Assembly: GCA_028673005.1 (NCBI GenBank)
Contig: CM054117.1
Coordinates: 53,567,370 to 53,631,369 of the forward strand
From: Tanypteryx hageni
Taxonomy: Eukaryota; Arthropoda; Insecta; Odonata; Petaluridae
Length of the DNA stretch: 64,000 nt
Direction of reading: 5' to 3'
Shown piece by piece: positions 21,830 to 31,804 of this stretch. The translations under genes were made by a program, and so were the position numbers. Below the pieces are notes generated by a model. The model ran no database searches. It saw only the letters and a program-made list of their open reading frames with translations, and had not been told where the DNA came from. The first letter of the stretch is position 1. Each line of letters starts with the position of its first letter.

Positions 21830-23337
21830 AGTTTTTCTAGGTTGGAACTGGGCTGTCCTAGTATCTAATTTTCCCAAAGGATGAGGAAAACCGAACGCCA
21901 CAAAGCTATATTGTTAATTGCCTTTAAATAAATAAAATGACTCAGCTTGCAAACAAAAATAAACATCATAAATAAAGAAACCAAACCAAAATTAACAAAT
22001 ATAATTAAATAAATAAAAAACAACTTGATGATTGATTAAACTGACTGATGTGAATATACACGAACGATGTCCTCTCAGATGGTTAAAAGATGGAATGGAA
22101 GCATAAGGCGCGTTAAGGGTGAACGATGGTCATAGGAATAGGGTTCGTAGAAGACGGAGAAAGGGATGGAAAGGGGGGGGGGCAGCTGGGACGAAAGGAA
22201 ATAGGAGCAATGTTTGATACGGTTTCGGTTGAAAGACCTCCGAAAGGCGGAGGAGGGGGAGAAAAAGTGTTTTATTTCAGGGTGTCGACTCCGTAACGAT
22301 ATCGTCCATTAACAGGAGTGGAAAAGGAGGAGGGGTGAGTGGATGGGAAACGAAGGTGCAGAGCGTTATTTTTTATCTCTGCATCCATTCCGAAGCGGAA
22401 GAGGCGGGGAAAAAATCGGACGCTAAAATAGCAGAGAATGGTTTGGCGAATCTGAGGAGAGGTTATCGCTTCCTTCTACGCGAAACGTTATCTTCACGCA
22501 CCCTTGCGTTTTGCAATAATACGTTTGTTTTCCCGTTCGTATATTTATATTCGTTTCCGTAACAGCTTTTTGGGGAGAAATTATTTTTTTGTAGAGCATT
22601 CATTTTCAAGCAAAAAAATAATTACTGATAAAATGAGGAGTATATGTAACAGGTGGCCTCACAAGAATAATTCCTCCATTTTTTCCAAGGGTTAAAATTG
22701 CCACCGTCGCTACGTATTTTCCATGCGGAGCGTTTTTATTCCTTGCTTCTATTTCTAAGCGGGAGATGATAAAAAATGGCACTAAAATTGGGGAAACAAA
22801 AGAGAGCGTTAATCTTCACAATGCCTTGTGTTTAGCAATTAATGCGAATTTTTAAGGTTTGCACTTCGATAATTTTATGACTTTTTGTAAGTGACTTTTT
22901 ATTAGGAAATGGATTTCAGATAAAAAATAATCGCTATCAAAATGATAATTATGCGTAACACTACGCCCCAAGATTAATACCTGAAAATTTTCAAGTGTCA
23001 GAACTTCTTCTCCCTCTGTACAGCAGAGGATATTATGTTATTATGGTTTTGAAAAATATTGAAATATTTTTGTAATTAAAAGCATTAAAACGGGGTTTTC
23101 TGAATTATCTTTTATCGTCCTCAATAAATTGACAAAATACGCGAAGTATCCATAAAGTGTAGGTAATTTATAGCGTATAATTATGACTACCCGGTCCCCG
23201 TTCATTTGAATTTTCAATTTTCCTAATCAAAGTTACAAAATTTGACTATTTTACTTGCAAAAAATGCCAATTATTTTTCACATTTATATATTTGTTTTAT
23301 CCTTATTGGAGTTAATGCGAAAATGGCAATAGAAATA
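21830..23337. other. Non-genic stretch
   Basis: It contains AAATAAATAAA-type A-rich runs (21925-22020), a G10 run at 22173-22182 and a purine-rich area to 22350. No supportable exon. Confidence 0.4.
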
Positions 23338-23431
23338 TACCTATTTAAATATAAATATCTCGCAACACAAGTGGTTCTGGAAAGAACTAATCCGCCTATT
23401 TTCCTTTCATTACAATTTTAATATATAAAAA
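23338..23431 (+). repeat. Left member of an inverted pair (right member 25540-25625)
   Basis: About 85 bp including GTTCTGGAAAGAACTAATCC and TACAATTTTAATATATAAAA. They reappear in inverted orientation 2.2 kb to the right. Either these are the ends of a composite element or two independent insertions of one family. Confidence 0.55.
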
Positions 23432-24470
23432 GTAGGGGTGTACACAGGTTTCCCGTGGTATGGAAGTGCTTTTCATCAAATTCACCGTAATATAATCGTA
23501 TGCTTATGTATTTACTTTGAAATCAGAAAATTATTTTTCCTTGTATTGTGGTAGCCCTGCTTTTTTGTTTTTTTTTTGTTTTGTTCTAAACATATTCATC
23601 TCGTTTTCCCATGCTGTACTCGCCCTACAAACGAAATTTCTTCAGCCAATACCTTCCGAATTCATAGTTACAGAAAAATTCTAACCTTGATATTGTTGTA
23701 GCCCTGTTTAGTCGACCCGGCTGAAATATGATATTTTGATTATTTATTTATATGAAGATAAAATATACTATATTTGGTTAAAATCCATTTGGCCAGTTCT
23801 CTAGAAATACGTGTAAAAAATATTATTTTACTTTTTACTGTGGTAGCCCTGCTCTTTAGCTCCGCTTTAAATATCATGATTTAATTATGGTACGTTGTAC
23901 AAATCTTATATACAAAATTTAACTGAAATCCGTTAAGCCAATTCCTTCCAAATCCCGAATTACTAAAAAAGTTTAATTTTTAATTGTGGCACCCCGTTTG
24001 GCTGATTCGGTGTAAATACGCTAATATTGTTTTGTATATAAGTGTATATTATAAGTATTTGATTTGGTTAAAATTGATGAAGACAGTTAAACACAAATAC
24101 GTGTAAAGAGAAATTTTATTTCTCCTTACAATGTGGCAGCCCTGCTTTCTATATCTATACTAAACATCTTGATTTTGTTATTTTATGTTGCACGCCTACT
24201 TCATACAAAATTTTTTCGAAATAGGTTGGGCTAATTCCTTCTAAATTCATAATTACCGAAAAGTTTAACTTTGCAATTGTGGCACCCTTGCTGAGTCTAT
24301 TTAGTCCAAGTATGTCATTTTGGTCATTAATATATGTGCATATGATATGTACTAAATTTAGTTCAAATCGATTCATTCACGAAGAAGATGTTAGGCGACA
24401 CACGCACGAACACCCTGGCGATCTCATAAGACTACTTTCCATTTTTTGGAAAGTAGGCTAAAATGAACAT
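23432..24470 (+). repeat. Dispersed repeat block, copy B: six degenerate ~147-bp monomers
   Basis: It matches 4522-5650 in order and direction. Monomer starts are at about 23545, 23692, 23837, 23993, 24130 and 24276, spaced 137-156 bp. The opening AAGTAGGGGTGTACACAGG and the first 100 bp are visibly close to copy A. It ends in CACGCACGAACACC-like sequence rather than (GGAC)n. It has no coding capacity. Confidence 0.8.
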
Positions 24471-24605
24471 GAAAACAACAATGCGCTCCCATGAAATAAA
24501 GATTATGAAGGACCGCCACATTCAGGAACTTCCAAAAAGCTTGTCAACTGCGATTACAGAACTGATGAATCAGAATTCTCCAAAAGCTATAACATGGTTG
24601 TGATA

Positions 24606-24670
24606 CCGAACTGCGCATTTCGTCTACAAGGCAGTCGTCGTCAGCGGTAATTTACCGATAGCGAGTTCTA
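24606..24670 (+). repeat. Single arm of the dispersed foldback family
   Basis: It begins GAACTGCGCATTTCGTCTAC and contains GGTAATTTACCGATAGCGAG, matching the arms at 26921-27057. The opposite arm is absent. Confidence 0.45.
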
Positions 24671-24785
24671 GAAAGGAACTATGCTATTTATGTATGACGT
24701 GATTATGACGCAAAGGATGCGCTTGGGCGGCATTATGACAGTTGATGATGAGTATAGGTGTGGCGGGAGCGTTCATCCTCTACGT

Positions 24786-25011
24786 CAGCGTTTCTCAATC
24801 ACTGCTCCAAAACTTTCCATTGTTCTCATAAAAGTTGCTTAATGGGTACCGCCGATTAAATGAGTCTCTTGCTTGGGTTTTCAGTTGCCAACTGGCTGTC
24901 AAATTGTAGAATTGTCAAATAATTTGTGATTAACATTAATTTTACTGACCCCATGTAGAAACATTCAGAAAATCCACCAGTCCGCGACTGATTTTCGTTT
25001 GTGAACCGCTG
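24786..25011. mobile_element. Probable hAT-type MITE (226 bp)
   Basis: The left end is CAGCGTTTCTCAATCACTGC. The right end on the complement is CAGCGGTTCACAAACG. Both are hAT-like termini. The flanking 8-bp target duplication is not convincing (diverged), so the limits rest on the terminal repeats alone. Confidence 0.6.
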
Positions 25012-25059
25012 ATCTTATGTCATAAACACCTTATGTATTAACACTACGCAAAATTTTTT

Positions 25060-25120
25060 CGATTTGTTGCTATGGTGATGATTATTGCCGAACTCGGCTG
25101 GAGCATAGCCGAGTGCACAT
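25060..25120 (-). repeat. Dispersed repeat, partner at 11760-11820
   Basis: The complement matches 11760-11820 over about 60 bp. It also contains an 8-bp inverted repeat ACTCGGCT..AGCCGAGT. Confidence 0.45.
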
Positions 25121-25311
25121 TTCAGACGTGTTTCGATTCATAGCTATCGAGGTAACAATCGACCCTTCGATCGACTCATACCTATCGGAACCGCGGCGAA
25201 AAATATTGTTACATATTCTCGGCCGTTCTTCCCGAGTATTATAAAGCAGCAAAGAGGTACTCGTGGAATAGTCTTTTTATTTTTAATGGCGGACCTCCCC
25301 AATCTCCAACA

Positions 25312-25393
25312 AAGCAGATCAACATAGTAACGTAAAACATCAACAAGTTGTCAAGCAGATAAACATAGCAACTAAAAACATCAAGTCGTCGAA
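25312..25393 (+). repeat. Imperfect tandem duplication (~41-bp unit, two copies)
   Basis: AAGCAGATCAACATAGTAAC and the following bases recur immediately as AAGCAGATAAACATAGCAAC. Each unit ends in a form of CATCAA..GT(T/C)GTC. Confidence 0.7.
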
Positions 25394-25539
25394 GATCTTA
25401 AATATCGGTACAATATGAATATTACATATTGTTGTCAGTAACCATACCGACTCTGTAAACAAAACGGCGCTTCTTCTTGTGTAATTCTAACTGCATCTTT
25501 GGTGAGAGAATTTTGTTTTTGGTTTTTGTTGGTCTTGAA

Positions 25540-25625
25540 TTTTTATACATTAAAACTGTATTAAAAGGAAAGTAGGCGGATTAGTTCTTTCCAGAACTAC
25601 TTGTTGTCCTTAAAAATATACCCTT
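25540..25625 (-). repeat. Right member of the inverted pair with 23338-23431
   Basis: The complement contains GTTCTGGAAAGAACTAATCC and ACAGTTTTAATGTATAAAAA, as at the left member. Confidence 0.55.
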
Positions 25626-26149
25626 AAAAATATATGCACCAGTTTACACAATGCTATTTCAACATGTTTTTTTTTTTAAATGTCCCGTTTTCCGTATTTT
25701 TATATATCAGAGGGCTCAATTAGTCCTTGATTATCAGAACTCGGTCATAGCATAAAACTGTTAACATCGGTACTGGATAAATATATCATATTTTTTCAAC
25801 CTTTTAAATCGTGCATTGAACAGGTTTATCGTGCAGAAATAAAACGTACTATTCCACAAGGAAAAATTATCAGTAAATAAGTACATCCAAAACCTCGCGA
25901 CGTCGACAACGACTCCCTGTAAAAAAATTTAGACTCAAGGAGGCCGAAATAAGGTGAGTGAAAGGAGAGAACGCAAGTTCATACATTTCGAAACGCTTTA
26001 ATTCCCAGCGCGTCACTTCGACGCGCTATATTCGGCAGAGAACAGTAAGAATAAACACGGAAACGCGGGAAAGAAAAAAAGCTGGCCGAAAAATCCTCTC
26101 GCCGAAGAGATCCGGCAAGCCGATTGGACAGATCATGACAGGGGTATGA

Positions 26150-26660
26150 GCGCACTTAAAATCCGTCGATGGCGCTGCTGCAGGGGCGTAGGAGGATTAA
26201 CAAGGAGAGGAAAGGAGGAGTGGATAGCCAGTATAAGCGATTAAAACAAAAAGAGGTGGAGATGAAAAGGAGGAAGGGGGAGGACAGAGAGGAGGCATTA
26301 AGGGGGAGCGAGAGGAAAAAATGATTCCGGAGGTCTTGCATGAGACAAGAGGCGGTGGGTGTACAACGCATGGTCTGAGGTTGGATGAACGGGGTGGTCC
26401 GTGTGGGAGAGACGTCGTAGGCCTCAAGTGGGCAGCGAAGAGGAAGCGTCGAGGGAACGGACCCTGGAGGAACACGTGGATGAAAGGGAAGGGAATGAGA
26501 GGCGAAGATAAATGGAGGGAGAGGAAAAGAGAAAGGAACTCGGCGCATGACAGACAAGAGAAGAGAGAGAGAGAGCGAAAAGAAAAGCAGAGAGGATTTA
26601 CATGGCAGAAACCAAGCGAGCGATGGTACAAACGGGCAGTTATGACAGATTTTGACTAAA
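26150..26660 (+). repeat. Purine-rich tract
   Basis: Strong GA/GGA bias. It yields 193- and 144-codon Ser/Leu/Pro-rich frames on the minus strand and a Lys/Arg/Glu-rich frame on +. No domain is visible and I treat these as artefacts. Confidence 0.65.
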
Positions 26661-26766
26661 TGGGAATTTGATAGAGAGATGAGGAATGCCGAGGACAAAA
26701 GCTGGAAAGAAAAAATGTAAGAAAGAAAGATGTTCATGGAGAAAATTTATCACTTACTTCATGTAA

Positions 26767-26768
<2 letters not shown>

Positions 26769-26803
<35 letters not shown>
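26769..26803. repeat. (TA)n microsatellite
   Basis: About 17 TA dinucleotides. Confidence 0.95.
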
Positions 26804-26807
<4 letters not shown>

Positions 26808-26920
26808 TAGTTACTCGAGTAATAGAAAACTATAGGAGTAGAGAAGAAAATTGAAAAATGAAGAATCTAGTAAGAATTTAATTTAAAAATTGTTCCTTCA
26901 ACATTCATAATAAAAGTTCG

Positions 26921-27057
26921 AAAACCGGATGCGTATTTCGTACACAAAGCAGCCTTCATCAGCTGTGACTAACCGATACTAGATTCTTTTTAAAAAATCT
27001 ACTGTCGGTGAATCACAACAGATGACGGCTTGTAGCCAAAATGCGCATTTGGGTTTT
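26921..27057. mobile_element. Foldback element (~137 bp, both arms)
   Basis: The left arm starts AAAACCGGATGCGTATTTCG and runs to ~26988. The right arm, read on the complement, starts AAAACCCAAATGCGCATTTT and runs back to ~26992. The arms are imperfect inverted copies with almost no spacer. Single arms occur at 2093, 24606 and 48121 (-). Confidence 0.65.
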
Positions 27058-27146
27058 CCCAGCATAATCAATGGTAATAGAGACCTTGTTTTTAATTTGA
27101 TTTCGACCGTAAGATGAGCTTTATAATTCTATATTTTACTGACAAG

Positions 27147-27931
27147 TAGGGTATGGATTTTTCGGGTTTAAAATAACTTCATTCGGAGGGGAAATATCGG
27201 GTTGTAATATTTTCCTTTTCATTCGGGGTTGAAATCGGGTAAAAGTAAATTACAGATTTTTCGAGGCTTTAAAAAAAGTTCAATCTCGGGTAATTTTCGG
27301 GTTTTATTATTTTGTAATTCGGATAAAATGATTTTTAAATTAAAATCTTGTTTAAAAATTTAAAAGTTATATCAGCAATCAAAACTTTTTACTATACTTT
27401 AAGTATGGCTGAGAGTGTGATACTTGTGTTAAACGCCTTCAGGTAGAGAGGAACACCTCGCAGGCTGCACAAATATCCTGCTTCCCGCTCAACTTCTTTT
27501 GAAAACACACTAGATATTAGTGAAATAATTTTTCTTTCTTAGTGTTTTCAACTAACAGACACTTGGACTCTTTTTTCCTTATCCTATCAAATATCTAACA
27601 GCGACTAGCTAAGGCGCGTCCTTGACTATTCGTGGCGGGAGCAAACCAAGGAGATTAATATTGTGTTACAAAGTAAGCTTACGAATAAATTGTTTACAAA
27701 GAGAATAAACAAACTGATCACGAACATCTCGGGCTGCACTCAAGTGCTGAGGTGCCCACAAGCGCCAGAATAGAAATTCTGCAAACAAATCTAAAAAAAA
27801 TTGTTTAAAGAAAAGTAATAATTTCGGGTGTTTTCGGGTTTTACCCGAGATTTATAAAAGGCAATCAGAGGGGAAAAAATCTGGTAAAAATCTGGTAAAA
27901 ATCGGGTAAAACCCGAAGAATCCCTACCCTA
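27147..27931. mobile_element. hAT-type non-autonomous element (785 bp)
   Basis: The left end is TAGGGTATGGATTTTTCGGG. The complement of the right end is TAGGGTAGGGATTCTTCGGG, followed by TTTTACCC. CGGGT/ACCCG motifs are dense in both subterminal regions. Flanking 8-mers CTGACAAG (27139-27146) and CTGGTAAG (27932-27939) match at 6 of 8 positions and fit nTnnnnAn. The interior has no transposase frame. Confidence 0.75.
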
Positions 27932-28174
27932 CTGGTAAGTAGAGAGTAAAACACAGGAGAAAATAAGAAATGAAAAATACGAAAGGTGTGCGTGTGTGGA
28001 AAATAAAAGTAACATAAAAAATAACCATAAAAGATTTTAGATAAGAACACCTTTAGAAATAAGAAAGGTGTAAATACAAAAAAAAAATAAATCACTCAGG
28101 GTGGAGATTCGATAACATGGTAGATCTTACAAATAGGAAAACATCCACTCCTGAAACGGAAAAATTAGTCTCCC

Positions 28175-28225
28175 ACGATTGTTTAGTGGCATAACATCCA
28201 TTCGGCAAGTGGTTCGATTCCCGGT
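28175..28225 (+). repeat. tRNA-derived SINE-like segment, shortened
   Basis: A-box-like TTGTTTAGTGGCATA (28179-28193) and B-box GGTTCGATTCC (28211-28221) lie closer than in a tRNA, so the anticodon region is partly deleted. The downstream GGTCATTGCAGATTTTCTC resembles the body next to the copy at 21755-21816. Confidence 0.6.
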
Positions 28226-29845
28226 CATTGCAGATTTTCTCATGTTTTCAAATTTACCAATTTACCAATCTTAGAGAATTTTTTCCCAAACAATTTATAT
28301 TTTTTTAGCTTTATCTTAAATATGAATTAGTTTCCAGATAAGGCAATCTGAATGAATCATTTTCGCAGGAATAGAATGTGGGCAACGGTGGAAAATAAAA
28401 GCAAAATACGAAAAGACAAATGCAAACCAAGCGTACATTGAGTAAAAGGCAAGGGCAAGGAGAGCAAGAGGGGCATAGAGAAGTACGAAACAGACGGAGA
28501 GAGAGAGAGGGAGAGAATTAGAGGCGTGGGCGAATTGTCAGCCGTGGGAGTCGAAGTGTGGGCAGCGGACACGAGGACTCGCTTAAAAGCCGTTGGTTGG
28601 AGAAGTAAGGACAAGAGAGGGGCACTAGGAGGAGGGTTTGAAAAGTTTAAAAGGAAACGCAGTGAATTTTGTAAGCTGTCAGCGTTTATTTCGTAGAACT
28701 ATTAAAGTTCCGAGTATTTTATCGAGGTGAATTCCCTCCAAGTTCACGAAAAAATAGACTACTTATTTTTGTCAAACGAAATTTACTGTGTTCCTCATTG
28801 CTTCGATTGTAAGCTTAGAACCTGACTGACCTGATTTATTTCAAAAGCTTGTGCCCGTCGACATTTATGTAGTCTTCGTCTTTTAAATGTATGACCACAA
28901 GTCGCAGAAAATTTCTATGGATAATGACATATTCACAATATTACGGGAGAATCTCTATAAGCTAATTCTTAAATGATAAAGCGTTTTGATGCACAACGAG
29001 GTGTTGTTGTAGGAGATTAGTGAAACATTTCCACTTTTTCTGCTTCGAACGAGAGTTTTAGTAGAAGACATGATTCAAAATATGTTAAAAGAAACTAAAT
29101 CTACTCAAACAGTCGAAGATATTCGACGCAGTTAATTATAACGATTCGGTCAACTTATATCACAGATGGGTAAAAATATGCGACGAATAGTTTGCGGTTA
29201 ATGGAGAAGTGTACGATAATGATTCAATCCAAACAAGAACCATATGGTTATTTAATTCGAAGGTTTAAAATGATACAAAACGCGAGACTATAACTTAGCA
29301 TTCGATAAATTATCGTTTTAGAATTTAAACATCAATAGCTGAATAATTGATATATAGCTAAAAGTATTGGCAGTGAGAAATCCCTGCAACCATTTCACCG
29401 GGGGTTATATAAACATCCAATATACCTACTGATGACAGCAGTTCTTTATGAGAACTTCAGGTTCATCCATCTCATTTATCTTCTCACAGGCAATAAATCC
29501 ATCACTAGATTTATATCAAGTCTGAAGAAAATAAACTTCCAATTCTCATTAAAGTACATATCTTAATGCTGTTTACTGCTGAGAGAATAGATTTTTATTT
29601 ATGCTAAAGCAAAGAGTCATTAAAATGAAAGTTTGCTTCATTACTCGTCCGAATGACGGCCTTATTGGCAATATAGTCAGTGAAGGTTAACTACGCCCAC
29701 GTTTCGTATTAATTACCCAATTTTTCCTGAAAAATGATTAATGGATTTTCGTGTGATCTATTGAGCAAAGTTGCCACAACAGTCGAGCGTAACTTCAAAA
29801 AGAATTAATAAAATAAAATAACCGGTTTCGGCATACGAGGAAATG
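28226..29845. other. Non-genic stretch including a purine-rich tract
   Basis: 28430-28640 is purine-rich with a (GA)n core. The rest is AT-rich. At 29812-29836 a TAACCGGTTTCGGCATACG string resembles the outer part of foldback arms in the window. No exon supported. Confidence 0.4.
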
Positions 29846-30384
29846 CAGGGTGTTCATAAAGTCCTGGTGCATTTTCAAAAATTAGTCACTTTTGGTGCAT
29901 CATAGGGACATGCTGTAAATGAATATGAAAGCGTACATTCTTACGTTTTTTTATTTTGGATCCTCCAAACGGCAGATAAAATAACCATTAATAATTTTGT
30001 CATTTTTCAGATCTTAAAACTGATTTTAAATGGCCACAGCAAAGGAATTCTACGGCTAGTAGAACTCAAGGGCGTAACAGCTCCTATAGGTGCAAATTTT
30101 CCGTATTTAGCAGAGAATCTTTCTCTCGTGACTGCTATGCATTTGAATTCAACAAGCCATATCACTTAGTTAACCATTTCCTTTAATGTGGCAATTTCAA
30201 ATCATTTGCAAGGTCTGAAAAAGACAAAATTATTAACAATCCTTTCGTTTACCGTATGGAGGATGTAAAATAAATGAAACTTAGGTAATTATTCTTTCAA
30301 ATTCCATTTACAGCATGTCTCTATCACCTGTGCATCAAAAGTTATCAATTTTTTAAAGTGCACAAGGACTTTATGAACATCCTG
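29846..30384. mobile_element. Near-palindromic mariner/Tc1-like foldback element (539 bp)
   Basis: The left end starts CAGGGTGTTCATAAAGTCC. The complement of the right end starts CAGGATGTTCATAAAGTCC. The two halves remain alignable far inward: GGGACATGCTGTAAATG / GAGACATGCTGTAAATG, then TTAATAATTTTGTC in both, then a GGCTAGTAGAACTC / GGCTTGTTGAATTC segment. Each arm is therefore about 250 bp with little unique centre. TA follows the right end. No transposase frame is present. Confidence 0.8.
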
Positions 30385-30599
30385 TAGTCTGGTTTTAACA
30401 TGGGTAGTAAAAGTGGGACAAAACATTTCACAACAAACATTTCACAACTATTCATTAGCATAATTCATAAAAGACGCATGGACATTACCGCGAGGTTTTT
30501 GATGATCTCCGACTGACACTCTTGGCTTGTTATCCCTAAACGTAAATATCCGCAATATTCAAAATTCCCGGTCAGGTCGGTGAAAGCAAGAAGGCTCTA

Positions 30600-30835
30600 G
30601 TGCGCACCATACCCGCGGCCGGATGGTTTAACGATATCCTCCAATGCGTTCCATACCCTCGGACCAAAGAAAAAACTTTTACGGCCGCGAATAACGCGAA
30701 ACGCGTCGTGCGAGAAATCCCACGCGCTCTCGCCGAGTTTTGAACCCGCGGCCCCGAAGCCAGGAAGCGACGGATTCCTAACCCCCGCACTGGCCTCGGA
30801 GAGCGAGGACATTCCGTGTCCTTACCGCCTTTACG
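30600..30835 (-). repeat. GC-rich tRNA-like SINE candidate
   Basis: On the minus strand an A-box-like GGCCAGTGCGG (complement 30785-30795) and a B-box-like GGGTTCAAAAC (complement 30737-30747) have tRNA-like spacing. They are followed by a GC-rich body containing GCGCGTGGGATTTCTCGC. Two overlapping 71-72-codon frames here, one with SFFFGPRVWNALEDIV, look vaguely like a LINE C-terminus. I prefer a SINE reading but cannot exclude a LINE tail. Confidence 0.4.
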
Positions 30836-30989
30836 ATCCCACCGGATAATATCTAAATTCGTCGGGGACGGGAGGCGACGATAAAACGTCGTTCGTCATG
30901 ACATTATCGTTGTTGGAGATTTTTTTCAAAAGCAGCCGGTCGGGATCTAGGCGAGAGGTTTCGAAACCTTTAAAAGATGTACTCTTTTC

Positions 30990-31300
30990 GTGGTGCGGAG
31001 GGAAATCGCAGAGGGCGGATGGACGCGTTAAATAGACCTCCAAAGGAGGGATAGAAGAAGAGAAAGAGGTTGCGGTGGGGCGAAGGAGGAGACGGGAAAA
31101 GGGGGGTGGTTGGGCATGAATCATGGAGGCGTGAAGAGAGATGACGGGATTTCGTTGTTGGAGGCGGTAAAGAGGGAGGTATGGGAGGGACGGGAGGGTG
31201 GAAAGGTGTTGGATGTGCGGCCTGGAGGGTTGGGAGGGTGAAAGGAGACGAGCGGCAGAAGGGAGGCGGAGGAGAAGTTAAAGGTGACCACAAATAGCGG
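30990..31300 (+). repeat. Purine-rich (GGA) tract
   Basis: Strong GGAGG bias over ~300 bp. Frames on the minus strand are Pro/Ser-rich and not domain-like. Confidence 0.6.
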
Positions 31301-31699
31301 GGGCGTCCCGCTGCTTCGAAACGAGACGCTCCCTAACCGCTTGAGGTCACTAACACCTCCCCTTCTCCCCGTAAATGGTCGAAGAGAGAAAGAGAAACGG
31401 CGAGCGGCGGAAAATGGGAGGAGAGTAGAGGGGAGGCACGAAAATAAAATATTTTGGGAGGGAAGACGGGGAGGGGGAGTTATTAATTACGATCGCTACC
31501 ATTTTGGCACCTCGCATCGCCTTTCGGTCGCCAATCAGAGCGGGAAGAGACGGTTACGCAGTCGGGAGAGATCAACGCCCCAGTCGAAAAGTAACCAGTA
31601 ATTTCTTCGAGCCTTTTCCAAAATAGTATGTTGCTTAACCCGCACGCGTATTCGGTTTGTATATCGTCCGGAGAGCGAAGGGTTTCTGTTTTGCTTTAG
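31301..31699. other. CpG-rich stretch before the candidate exon
   Basis: CpG-dense with a GCCAATCAG CCAAT-box-like sequence near 31528. It could be an internal promoter or simply GC-rich intron. The acceptor tract for the next candidate exon lies at its end. Confidence 0.35.
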
Positions 31700-31798
31700 T
31701 GATCGAGAGCGCACGCGGATGACCCAAGAGGAGAGCGACGTCGTGCCCTCCGAGTGGCGTGCACGATGGATCGATTTATCAAGGTCTATATCCGGGCG
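31700..31798 (+). CDS. Candidate coding exon, tentatively M13 (neprilysin-like) peptidase
   Basis: A 99-nt block follows acceptor gtttctgttttgctttag and precedes a GTGACT donor at 31799. With a phase-2 entry the frame is open and leaves in phase 2. The product is DRERTRMTQEESDVVPSEWR then ARWIDLSRSISG. The pattern 'R..MT..E...hhP..-W' fits the segment after the FE..LA helix in M13 N-terminal domains, where 'Y..MTh.EL...h...hdW...h' is typical. This is where it should fall if joined to 21421-21597. An alternative is a first coding exon starting at ATG 31719 in a CpG-rich promoter-like context, ending at TGA 31800-31802 if unspliced. The match is by eye only. Confidence 0.4.
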
Positions 31799-31804
31799 GT
31801 GACT

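Noticed and set aside
25203..25430. Possible solo LTR (TGTTACATATTC start, TATAAAG box)
   Set aside because: No matching TG..CA ends with a 4-6-bp duplication could be defined, and there is no primer-binding site or polyprotein nearby.
26156..26737. 193- and 144-codon open frames on -
   Set aside because: Both come from the complement of a purine-rich tract. They are Ser/Leu/Pro-rich with no recognisable motif.
30572..30812. Overlapping 71-72-codon frames resembling a LINE C-terminus (SFFFGPRVWNALEDIV)
   Set aside because: No reverse-transcriptase motif upstream. A/B-box-like sequences favour a tRNA-derived repeat.
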